NCBI GenBank assembly: GCA_902617895.1
Contig: CACMYJ010000003.1
Span: forward strand, 1-64,000
Source of the DNA: an uncultured Pelagibacteraceae bacterium
Lineage (GTDB): Bacteria; Pseudomonadota; Alphaproteobacteria; Pelagibacterales; Pelagibacteraceae
DNA: 64,000 nt
Reading direction: 5' to 3'
This document shows positions 17,305 to 24,230 of the stretch, one piece after another. The position numbers were made by a program, and so were the translations under genes. How positions within the stretch are numbered: position 1 is the first letter of the stretch; each line of letters opens with the position of its first letter. The notes beneath the pieces are model-generated. The model was not told where the DNA came from. It worked only from the letters and a program-made list of their open reading frames with translations, and made no database searches.

Positions 17305-18624
17305 ATGGAAAAGATACTTAAAAACTCCTGGGCATTATTCACGGGCATGGGTCTAATTATGATAGCTCATGGCTTTCAAGTTTCTTTACTTGGAGTAAGA
17401 GCTGTTCATGAAAGTTTCAGCTTAACAGCAACCGGCTTTATGTTGTCTGGATATTTTGTAGGCTATTTTATAGGAGCAAAAACAGTTCCAATTTTAGTAT
17501 CAAGAGTTGGTCATATAAGAGTATTTGCTGCTTTTGCATCAATTGCTTCTATCGTTGTTTTAGTACACTCTATAATCATCAATCCTTTTACATGGTTTCT
17601 ATTAAGAATTGCCTCAGGTTTTTCAATGGTATGTTTATATACAATTGCTGAAAGCTGGTTAAACGACCGAGCAAGCAATAAAAACAGAGGAAGTGTTTTA
17701 TCAATTTATATGATCGTTCTTTACGCATCTATGGCGATTGGAATGTTTTTTTTAAACATCAGTAAACCAGAAAATTTTCAGCCATTTATACTTGTTTCTT
17801 TATTCATGTCATTGTCACTTGTTCCAATATTATTAACTAAGAAAAAACCTCCAAAATTTAAAAAAATTATTGGAATGAAAATTAAAGAACTTTATGAAGC
17901 ATCTCCTTTTGGAATGGTAAGTGCACTTTTATGTGGAATTTGTCACTCTGCAATGTTTGCTTTAATTGCTGTTTATGCAGCGTCAATGAATTTTAGTATT
18001 TTTGAAATTTCTTTTGTAACATTTTTAATAGCTATTTCTGGAGCTATTTCGCAATGGCCAATTGGTAAACTATCAGATATTTATGACAGAAGAACAGTTA
18101 CAGTATATTCCACATTTGCTTCGGCTTTCTTTGCGTTATGTGCAATTTTTTCAGTGGGCACGATGCATTTACCTGAAGGTTTAGCAAGCTCGAAGTTTTG
18201 GTTTTATATTTTTACAGGTTTATATGCTTTCTTTAGTCTTCCTATGTTTGCATTAATATTTGCTCACACTAATGATTTTATAGCTAAAGAAAAATTTGTC
18301 GCTGCAGGTGCGGGTTTACAATTTACCTTCGGAATGGGTGCAATTAGTGGACCTTTTTTATGTTCTATGTTTATGGATTTTATAGGAGAGAATGGTTACT
18401 TTATATTTCTAATTATATTTCACTGTTTAATAGGAGCATATGGAATTTACAGGATGAATGTAAGAGAGGTTATTGAAAACCCTGACTCTCAATTCACACC
18501 TCTTCCTACAACAATAACACCTATTGGCTTAGAACTTAATCCAGCGACAGAGCCTATCGAAGACCCAATAAAACCAGTAGAAACCGAAGAAACAGTAATT
18601 GTAGAGAATAACCCTTCCCAATAA
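17305..18624 (+). CDS. MFS transporter (YcaD-like)
   Basis: 439 residues with about twelve hydrophobic segments. It starts with FTGMGLIMIAHGFQVSLLGVRA and has RIASGFSMVCLYTIAESWLND at about 98-118, a signature of the YcaD-like branch of major facilitator carriers. The second half carries the loop GKLSDIYDRR. The last 40 residues form a cytoplasmic Pro/Glu/Thr-rich tail (about 395-439) not needed for transport. The substrate is unknown; two Gfo/Idh/MocA dehydrogenases follow, so sugar- or polyol-like substrates are possible. Confidence 0.82.
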   Translation: MEKILKNSWALFTGMGLIMIAHGFQVSLLGVRAVHESFSLTATGFMLSGYFVGYFIGAKTVPILVSRVGHIRVFAAFASIASIVVLVHSIIINPFTWFLLRIASGFSMVCLYTIAESWLNDRASNKNRGSVLSIYMIVLYASMAIGMFFLNISKPENFQPFILVSLFMSLSLVPILLTKKKPPKFKKIIGMKIKELYEASPFGMVSALLCGICHSAMFALIAVYAASMNFSIFEISFVTFLIAISGAISQWPIGKLSDIYDRRTVTVYSTFASAFFALCAIFSVGTMHLPEGLASSKFWFYIFTGLYAFFSLPMFALIFAHTNDFIAKEKFVAAGAGLQFTFGMGAISGPFLCSMFMDFIGENGYFIFLIIFHCLIGAYGIYRMNVREVIENPDSQFTPLPTTITPIGLELNPATEPIEDPIKPVETEETVIVENNPSQ

Positions 18625-18665
18625 TTAAAATCTTATTTAAAACTTTTATTCTGCTAAAATAGTTT

Positions 18666-19673
18666 ATGACTAAAACTATAAATCTTGGAGTATTGGGTAT
18701 TGATCATGGTCATATCTTCGACATGCTTGATAAGATGCTTAAAGAGGGATGTAGTTGTAATTATTTTTGGACACAAGGTTCTCCGTTAACTTTAAATGAA
18801 TTTAGAAAAAAATATCCTCGAATTAAAAGAGTAGATAATAAAAGTGATATTTTAAATGATGATACAATTGATATGATTTTAATTTCATCCATTCCTAAAG
18901 ATAGGGCAAATCTATCTATAGACGCAATGAAAGCTGGAAAAGATGTCATGGTCGATAAGCCAGGATGTACAACACTTGAGCAACTTAATAATCTAAAACA
19001 AACAGTTAAGGAGACAGGAAAAATTTGGTCAATTAATTTTTCAGAAAGATTTCATGTAGCCGCTGTTACAAAAGCTGAAGAGTTAGTCGCGGAAGGTAAA
19101 ATCGGTAAAGTTAAACAAACAATTGGTACTGGTCCCCACAGGCAAGGTAATTATGAAAGACCAGATTGGTTTTATGATCGTGATAGTTATGGTGGAATAA
19201 TAACAGATATAGGCTCACATCAAATTCACCAATTTTTAGTATTTACAAATTCAAATGAAGCTAAAGTAAATCATGCGTTAGTTGAAAATACAACTAAGAA
19301 AAAATCTGCTGGTTTTCAAGATTTCGGTGAAGTTAATCTTACTGGAAATGGTGGTCATGGATATGTTCGTTTAGACTGGTTTACTCCTGATGCGCTTCGT
19401 ACTTGGGGAGATGGAAGGTTATTTGTCTTGGGTGATAAAGGTTTTATTGAAATTAGAAAATACACAGATTTAGCAAAATCTGAAAAAGGAAATCAACTAT
19501 TTTTGGCAAATAATGATGAAGTTAAACATATTGACTGTTCGAATGAAAAACTTCCCTACTTTGCTAATTTAATTCAAGATGTTTTGAATAGAACTGATAC
19601 TGCTTGTTCGCAAGAACTTACTTACTTATCAATGGAACTAGCAATTAAAGCTCAAGAATTAGCAGAAAAATAA
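18666..19673 (+). CDS. Gfo/Idh/MocA-family oxidoreductase
   Basis: 335 residues. The N-terminal Rossmann part begins LGVLGIDHGHIFDML, with the usual glycine motif altered to GIDHGH. The conserved lysine motif appears as VDKPGCT at about 96-102 in place of the common EKP. The C-terminal domain has GGIITDIGSHQIHQF at about 178-192, with the family's catalytic-type Asp and His. These enzymes use NAD(P) on sugars, inositols or related hydroxyacids; the substrate is not identifiable. Its TAA overlaps the ATG of the next Gfo/Idh gene by one base. Confidence 0.85.
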   Translation: MTKTINLGVLGIDHGHIFDMLDKMLKEGCSCNYFWTQGSPLTLNEFRKKYPRIKRVDNKSDILNDDTIDMILISSIPKDRANLSIDAMKAGKDVMVDKPGCTTLEQLNNLKQTVKETGKIWSINFSERFHVAAVTKAEELVAEGKIGKVKQTIGTGPHRQGNYERPDWFYDRDSYGGIITDIGSHQIHQFLVFTNSNEAKVNHALVENTTKKKSAGFQDFGEVNLTGNGGHGYVRLDWFTPDALRTWGDGRLFVLGDKGFIEIRKYTDLAKSEKGNQLFLANNDEVKHIDCSNEKLPYFANLIQDVLNRTDTACSQELTYLSMELAIKAQELAEK

Positions 19674-20749
19674 TGAAAAAATATCAGGTAGCAATAATAG
19701 GAACTAATATAGGAGCTAAACATTTTGAAGACTTTCAAAAAGTATCAGACCGATTTAGTGTTCATACATTGTGTGGTTTAACAAGAGATGCAATAGATAG
19801 GATCTTGGCGTCAAATAATGATACTAAAATGTCATTAAACTTTGATGATGTATTAAAAATAAAGGAAATTGATATAATTGATATTTGTCTTCCACCCCAT
19901 TTACATTTTTCTGCGTGCAAAAAATCTCTTGAAGCTGGAAAGCATGTAATTTGTGAAAAACCATTGGTTTCAAGTCTTAAAGAAATTGATGAGCTAGAAA
20001 ATATAAGTAAAGAAACAGGAAAGATAATTTTTCCTGTATTCCAATATAGGTATGGATTAGGATTTTCTAAATTTAAGGCACTAATAAAGTCAGGACTTGC
20101 TGGAAAACCTTTAATCGCCTCATTGGAGACTCATTGGAATAGAGGAAAAGATTATTATTCAAAACCTTGGAGAGGTACTTGGGATGGTGAACAAGGTGGG
20201 GCAATATTAAGTCATGCTATACATATTCATGACTTGGTGAGCATGATACTAGGCCCAGTTTCAAATGTATTTGCAAAATTAACAACAAGAGTAAATGATA
20301 TTGAGGTTGAAGACTGTGCGTCTTTATCAATTGAAATGGAAGATGGAACATTGGTCACTAGCTCTATCACCCTTGGTGCAGCAAATGATACCAGTAGACT
20401 AAAATTCTGTTTTGATGGACTGACAGTAGAATCGGGAGCATCTCCAGATAAACCTTATAATCCAGCTGACGATGAATGGGTATTTTTACCAAGAGCTCCT
20501 ATTTCAAAAAGTCAAATTGAAGAGGTATTGTCAAAAGTCGAAAAAACTAAATCATGGTACGCAGGAATGTTTGATGAAGTAGCAAAGAAACTAGATGGCT
20601 CTTCAAGTGATGAGGTAACATTGTCAGATGCTAGAAAATCATTAGAGTTTGTAACTGCTGTTTACCAATCTTCAAGACAAAATATAAATATCAAACTTCC
20701 AATTGATAAAAATAATCCATTCTATAACTCTTGGTTACCAAAAAATTAA
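19673..20749 (+). CDS. Gfo/Idh/MocA-family oxidoreductase
   Basis: 358 residues. The Rossmann start is YQVAIIGTNIGAKHF, the lysine motif is CEKPLV at about 95-100, and the substrate-domain motif is GGAILSHAIHIHDLV at about 181-195. It is a different subfamily from the preceding dehydrogenase (canonical EKP, longer C-terminus). The one-base overlap implies co-translation, so the two may act in sequence on one substrate, for example oxidation then reduction of a sugar-like compound. That pairing is inference. Confidence 0.85.
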   Translation: MKKYQVAIIGTNIGAKHFEDFQKVSDRFSVHTLCGLTRDAIDRILASNNDTKMSLNFDDVLKIKEIDIIDICLPPHLHFSACKKSLEAGKHVICEKPLVSSLKEIDELENISKETGKIIFPVFQYRYGLGFSKFKALIKSGLAGKPLIASLETHWNRGKDYYSKPWRGTWDGEQGGAILSHAIHIHDLVSMILGPVSNVFAKLTTRVNDIEVEDCASLSIEMEDGTLVTSSITLGAANDTSRLKFCFDGLTVESGASPDKPYNPADDEWVFLPRAPISKSQIEEVLSKVEKTKSWYAGMFDEVAKKLDGSSSDEVTLSDARKSLEFVTAVYQSSRQNINIKLPIDKNNPFYNSWLPKN

Positions 20750-20834
20750 AAGAATAAAGAAAATGTGAATAAAGTAGCTCTGATGAAGGTTGTTCTAATT
20801 AAAAAATATATTAATGTAAGTAGTATTAAAAAGT

Positions 20835-21320
20835 ATGCCTTCATTTGATGTTATAAGTAAAATCAATTATCAAGAGTTTGATAATGCTCTTGCTAATTGT
20901 TTAAGGGAAATTGCTAACCGATACGATTTTAAGGGGCTTAATATTTCTATTGAAAGAAAAGATAAAATAATAACTACACTAGCTCCAGATGAATTAAAAT
21001 TAAAACAAGTAAATGAATTGTTACAAGTTCACCTTATAAGAAGAAAAGTAGATCCAAGAGTATTAATTATTAAAAATTCAGAGGGTGCAGCTGGTGGAAC
21101 TATAAGGCAGGTTAGTGAATTAGCTGAGGGTATAAGCCAAGAAAATGCTAAGAAGATTATTGCTGATGTAAAAAAACTAAAACTTAAAATCCAAATTAAA
21201 ATTCAAGGAGAAGAATTAAGAGCTCAAGGAAAGAAAAGAGACGATCTTCAAGAAGCAATATCTGCCATAGAAGCAATAGATATAGGGCTTCCGATTGAAT
21301 TTATTAATTTTAGAGATTAA
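20835..21320 (+). CDS. YajQ-family nucleotide-binding protein (DUF520)
   Basis: 161 residues. The N-terminus PSFDVISKINYQEFDNAL, then NRYDFKG at about 33-39 and the C-terminal DDLQEAI..IDIGLPIEFINFRD, identify the YajQ family. These small two-domain proteins bind RNA or nucleotides, and a Xanthomonas member binds cyclic di-GMP. The role in this organism is unknown. It is separated from the dehydrogenase by 85 bases of AT-rich sequence in which I see no other feature. Confidence 0.92.
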   Translation: MPSFDVISKINYQEFDNALANCLREIANRYDFKGLNISIERKDKIITTLAPDELKLKQVNELLQVHLIRRKVDPRVLIIKNSEGAAGGTIRQVSELAEGISQENAKKIIADVKKLKLKIQIKIQGEELRAQGKKRDDLQEAISAIEAIDIGLPIEFINFRD

Positions 21321-21326
21321 TTAAAC

Positions 21327-21449
21327 ATGATTGAAATTATTTTAGGTATATTCGTAATTGTTGTAGTGGGTTTTTATTTATTTAGACCTACTTCAAAACA
21401 AGAAGAGAAAGATTTGAAATCTAAAAATAATTGGCGAGGTGGATTTTAA
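21327..21449 (+). CDS. 40-residue single-span membrane microprotein, unknown function
   Basis: An ATG at 21327 opens 40 codons ending TAA at 21447-21449, with the next gene's ATG at 21450. The protein has one hydrophobic helix (residues 3-19, IEIILGIFVIVVVGFYL), then a charged tail (KQEEKDLKSK) ending NNWRGGF. It starts six bases after the YajQ gene and abuts the secreted lyase-like gene exactly, which supports a real, co-translated gene. No function can be assigned; it could be a small inner-membrane partner of either neighbour. Confidence 0.6.
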   Translation: MIEIILGIFVIVVVGFYLFRPTSKQEEKDLKSKNNWRGGF

Positions 21450-22334
21450 ATGGAAAAAATTTTTGGGATTGTTGTTCTAATCTTTTTTACATGTAATTTA
21501 GGTTATACAGAGCCTGTTACAATTAAAAAAACTAAGTGGCATCACATGGATATCAAAGAGCATTTTGAAATAGTCGATAAGAATGTTCGTGCTGGTAAAT
21601 CAGCTCAAAAGTTTGAAATTAGACATGGTGAATGTAAAAAACAAGATTGTAAATGGGGTGCTCAAAGAACAGAAAGACATTTAAAAAAACTTCATTACTC
21701 AAGTAAAAAATTTAAAGAACCAGTATTTTATGCTTTGAGTATCTATATACCCGAAGATTTTGGTTACGATTTCGTAGCATCAAAGATGTCTTTGTTTCAA
21801 GCTAAAATGAAAGGTGTAGATATGCCATTATGGATGGTTTCTACACAGGGTTCAGGCTTTCAAGTGAGATTAGGTCACTATAAGAGATGCCATGGATTCT
21901 CTTTTAAAAAAGGTAGTTGGAATGATTTTATAGTTAAAACTAATTATAGTAGAGAAAGAATTAAAGGTGAAAAATATTTTGAGCTATGGTGGAATGGAGA
22001 ACAGATTAATGAGTGCACCCATTATATTCCATTTGTAAAAAGCAAACATATTAAAGAGTCCAAAAGCCATGGGTGGAGCAGTAACAAACAACAAATTAAT
22101 ATGAGATATGGTATTTATAAATTTAGAGTTGGTGATTACTTATCTCAAATAAATAGAAATAAACCAAAGGGAATGAAGACCATGACTCAACCAAGTGGTC
22201 AAAAAAATATAATAAAACCTTTTAAATATAAATGGGAAAATAAAATTCCAACAACCGTAATGCTATTTGATGAAGTGAGATTTGGTAAATCCTATGATGA
22301 AGTAGATATAAATAAGAACAAACCAGTTGATTAA
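21450..22334 (+). CDS. secreted protein resembling heparin-lyase-I-type polysaccharide lyases
   Basis: 294 residues with a signal peptide (residues 1-20, MEKIFGIVVLIFFTCNLGYT). The mature part has the layout I associate with the bacterial polysaccharide lyase family of heparin lyase I: KFEIRHGEC, then AQRTER, FYALSIYIPEDFGYD at about 91-105, a Gly-Ser-Trp-Asn-Asp stretch near 157-161, and W-W-N-G-E near 180-184, ending MRYGIYKFR. Cysteines (CKKQDCKW, C near 149, C near 190) may form disulfides. A jelly-roll sugar-binding or lyase protein is likely, but substrate and activity are not proven. Confidence 0.6.
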   Translation: MEKIFGIVVLIFFTCNLGYTEPVTIKKTKWHHMDIKEHFEIVDKNVRAGKSAQKFEIRHGECKKQDCKWGAQRTERHLKKLHYSSKKFKEPVFYALSIYIPEDFGYDFVASKMSLFQAKMKGVDMPLWMVSTQGSGFQVRLGHYKRCHGFSFKKGSWNDFIVKTNYSRERIKGEKYFELWWNGEQINECTHYIPFVKSKHIKESKSHGWSSNKQQINMRYGIYKFRVGDYLSQINRNKPKGMKTMTQPSGQKNIIKPFKYKWENKIPTTVMLFDEVRFGKSYDEVDINKNKPVD

Positions 22335-22340
22335 TAAATT

Positions 22341-22425
22341 AAAAAATCTTTTAAGTTTATGGTTCTGTGTTGTAGGATTTTTTAGAGAAACTAGTCCTGA
22401 AACTTGAACAAGTTGAGATAAATTA
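22341..22425 (+). repeat. repeat module copy 1: degenerate signal-peptide start plus TTGAGATAAAT tail
   Basis: AAAAAATCTTTTAAG, GGTTCTGTGTTGTAGGATTTTTTAG and then CAAGTTGAGATAAATTAGTTG line up with the module at 23901-23990 in the same order and spacing. The first part resembles the coding start of the secreted genes here (ATGAAAAAACTTTTAGGG...) but is decayed. TTGAGATAAAT lies at 22413-22423. It occupies the gap after the lyase-like gene. Confidence 0.6.
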
Positions 22426-22495
22426 GTTGAAAATCTTATTGATTGGGAATTTATTGTGTCTATATTATTTTAATTTATTAATGAAAGGAAAAACT

Positions 22496-22753
22496 ATGAA
22501 CTTTGTTGGAACAACAACATATGAAGGAACTAAAAAAGATGCAGATGAATTATACAGTATATTTAAAGATGATCTTGCAAAATGTACTTCATCATTTGAA
22601 TGGGCACACATTCGTGAAGGTAAAATGATTTTTATTGCAAATGTCACTGATGAAGAAAAATTTTATGCCTTATTTGAAGATCAAAGATCTAAAGACTGGA
22701 ACGCAAAGTTTAATGCTAAAGATGAAGCTTGGAAACTTGAGAAAATAATGTAA
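22496..22753 (+). CDS. conserved small protein, unknown function
   Basis: 85 residues from the ATG at 22496, which has AGGAA upstream (22485-22490). A longer frame from 22427 would start in repeat-flanking sequence and lacks such a site. The protein begins NFVGTTTYEGTKKDADELY and contains SSFEWAHIREGKMIFIANVTDEEKF. It is soluble, without cysteine pairs, and has the size and alternating pattern of a ferredoxin-like alpha/beta fold; that fold is a guess. It is followed by a hairpin terminator and stands alone between repeat elements. Confidence 0.7.
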   Translation: MNFVGTTTYEGTKKDADELYSIFKDDLAKCTSSFEWAHIREGKMIFIANVTDEEKFYALFEDQRSKDWNAKFNAKDEAWKLEKIM

Positions 22754-22778
22754 CTAGTTTACAAACTAGAACTTTTTG
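22754..22778 (+). terminator. intrinsic terminator after the 85-residue gene
   Basis: CTAGTTT at 22754-22760 and AAACTAG at 22763-22769 form a perfect seven-base stem directly after the stop codon, followed by ACTTTTT at 22771-22777. It has the form of a Rho-independent terminator, although the stem is only moderately GC-rich. Confidence 0.6.
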
Positions 22779-22802
22779 AGGTAAAATAAGAAAAGTGAAG
22801 GT

Positions 22803-22871
22803 GTGAACAAAGAAAACGCAAGTAAACTCTGGAAAATTATTCAGGAAGCTGGCGATTATTTACGGGGCTAG
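22803..22871 (+). pseudogene. truncated duplicate of the 75-residue gene at 24002
   Basis: Bases 22804-22863 are identical to 24003-24062, the first 20 codons of the intact gene. The start codon is GTG here and ATG in the intact copy. Directly after the identity ends the frame runs into CGG GGC TAG, so the product would be only 22 residues. The upstream flank differs from that of the intact copy. This reads as a recent partial duplication or a recombination scar rather than a working gene. Confidence 0.85.
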
Positions 22872-23061
22872 TGGTACACACTACCTCACACGACTTCACA
22901 CTAGTTATGCGGATATTTTAATTTTCACCAAAAATAAATCGCTTAAAGACTCATCAATTTAAGCAAAAAACTATACCGCAAACTATACCAAGTTGAGATA
23001 AATCAAATAGCCATTTTCAAAGCAAATAGACTCATGGTCCATGATTTGGTAATCTTGGATT
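22872..23061. other. intergenic scar-like region with hairpin
   Basis: No gene of plausible length is seen between the truncated duplicate and the hydrolase. The first 40 bases (GGTACACACTACCTCACACG and onward) are richer in C than their surroundings. GCTTAAA at 22941-22947 pairs with TTTAAGC at 22958-22964. Repeat module copy 2 follows (22965-23007), and the last 50 bases lead into the ATG of the secreted hydrolase and should contain its promoter and ribosome site. The base composition contrast hints at a foreign insertion remnant. Confidence 0.4.
22965..23007 (+). repeat. repeat module copy 2: double ACTATACC plus TTGAGATAAAT tail
   Basis: AACTATACCGCAAACTATACC followed by AAGTTGAGATAAATCAAAT matches the tail of the module at 23950-23990 (ACTATACCGCAGACTATACC, then TTGAGATAAATCAAGG). 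The octamer ACTATACC occurs twice in each. Here the tail precedes a full secreted gene (23062), whereas in copies 1 and 3 it follows a truncated signal-peptide start. Confidence 0.75.
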
Positions 23062-23901
23062 ATGAAAAAACTCTTAGGGATCGTGTTTCTTGGTTTGTTG
23101 TTGAGTGGAAACTCTAACGCTTGTGAAAAAGAGGATTTCATAAAATATATATCAGCAGGTAAAAACAAATGTATAGCAATTTTAAATTTAGGAAAAATTG
23201 AAAAGAGTAAAAAAAACTTAATAGTATTTCTTCATGGTGATGGTAGTCCTAATTCTCCAAGGCCAGGAATACCCAAAAAAAGTCAAATTAGATTTGCAAA
23301 AGAATTAATAAACGATGATAACAATATTTTTCTTTTTGCAAGACCTGGTTACTTTATTAGAGAAAGAGGCAGTAGTGAAGAGGATAGATATTCATCAGGA
23401 CCTCGTAACGCTATAAAGAGTACAGTAGTAAATTATGATTGGAAAAATTTTCAAATACTAGTGCCTGCATTACAAAATCTTAAAAAATATTATAAACCAA
23501 AAAAACTAATTTTAATTGGTCATTCTGGAGGAGCTTATCAGGGAGGTACTATTCATGGAAAAGTACCAGGATTAGTTGATATGAATATTTTGATCTCTTG
23601 CCCGTGTGACTGGGAAATTAGAAAAAAACTAAGCAACGGTAAAAAATGGGAAACCAAATCTCAATTGAAAGAATTAAAAAAAAACTCACCAAGTTTCAAT
23701 TATAAAGATATAGATTTAAAATCTCTCAATATATTAATTGTTGGAAAAGATGATAAAAATACAGCTCCAGGAGTTTCAAAATATTATTATGATTTACTTA
23801 AAAAGAAAAAACTACAAGTTAAGTTACATATTATTGATGGAGGTCACGGATTAAGGTCTATGCCAACAATTGGATCTATAATTAAAGAATATATAAACTA
23901 A
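23062..23901 (+). CDS. secreted alpha/beta hydrolase
   Basis: 279 residues. A signal peptide (MKKLLGIVFLGLLLSGNSNA, cleavage after Ala20) is followed by an alpha/beta-hydrolase core. LIVFLHGDG at 53-61 carries the HG oxyanion motif, GHSGG has the nucleophile Ser155, the acid is Asp230 or Asp231 in VGKDD, and His262 lies in DGGHGL. Substrates could be esters or peptides outside the cytoplasm; nothing pins this down. The signal-peptide DNA is 31/36 identical to a fragment that overlaps the gene's own stop codon, linking it to the repeat modules of this region. Confidence 0.8.
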   Translation: MKKLLGIVFLGLLLSGNSNACEKEDFIKYISAGKNKCIAILNLGKIEKSKKNLIVFLHGDGSPNSPRPGIPKKSQIRFAKELINDDNNIFLFARPGYFIRERGSSEEDRYSSGPRNAIKSTVVNYDWKNFQILVPALQNLKKYYKPKKLILIGHSGGAYQGGTIHGKVPGLVDMNILISCPCDWEIRKKLSNGKKWETKSQLKELKKNSPSFNYKDIDLKSLNILIVGKDDKNTAPGVSKYYYDLLKKKKLQVKLHIIDGGHGLRSMPTIGSIIKEYIN

Positions 23902-23990
23902 TGAAAAAACTTTTAGGGATCGTGGTTCTGGGTTATAGGATTTTATAGGATACTATACCGCAGACTATACCAGATTGAGATAAATCAAGG
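23901..23990 (+). repeat. repeat module copy 3: signal-peptide start fragment plus TTGAGATAAAT tail
   Basis: Beginning at the last base of the hydrolase stop codon, ATGAAAAAACTTTTAGGGAT and the next 16 bases match the hydrolase's own start at 31 of 36 positions. The frame gives only 15 residues (MKKLLGIVVLGYRIL) before TAG at 23946-23948. The double ACTATACC and TTGAGATAAAT (23975-23985) then follow. It lies directly upstream of the intact 75-residue gene. Confidence 0.75.
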
Positions 23991-24001
23991 TTTGAAGTCG
24001 T

Positions 24002-24229
24002 ATGAACAAAGAAAACGCAAGTAAACTCTGGAAAATTATTCAGGAAGCTGGCGATTATTTACAAGGACAACTTCCAGATCATCCTAATCATCCTAAAGGC
24101 AGAAATCCTTATGCACACGTCGCAATTTGCGTAAAGAGTAAATTTAATGCAAGTTATAAAGATATTGAGGATGAAAAATTTGATGAAATAGTTAATTACA
24201 TAAATTTTCTTAAAGAAAATCCTAGCTAA
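24002..24229 (+). CDS. 75-residue protein, unknown function
   Basis: Starts MNKENASKLWKIIQEAGDYL and continues with a His/Pro-rich turn (LPDHPNHPKGRNPYAHV at about 24-40), then VCVK-like and acidic helical parts (YKDIEDEKFDEIVNYINFL). Soluble and without a signal peptide. The His/Pro turn could bind a metal, but this is speculation. The first 60 coding bases exist as a second exact copy at 22804-22863. It is preceded by repeat module copy 3 and ends one base before the convergent threonine aldolase. Confidence 0.75.
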   Translation: MNKENASKLWKIIQEAGDYLQGQLPDHPNHPKGRNPYAHVAICVKSKFNASYKDIEDEKFDEIVNYINFLKENPS

Positions 24230-24230
24230 A

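Noticed and set aside
22427-22495. Upstream extension of the 85-residue protein (108 residues)
   Set aside because: The extra 23 residues come from repeat-flanking sequence, and the ATG at 22496 has a good AGGAA site.
22983-23168. Minus-strand frame of 61 residues over the hydrolase start
   Set aside because: It overlaps the repeat tail and the signal-peptide coding region on the opposite strand and shows no protein features.
22341-24062. CRISPR array
   Set aside because: The repeated pieces are few, of unequal length, unevenly spaced and partly coding; no cas genes are near.
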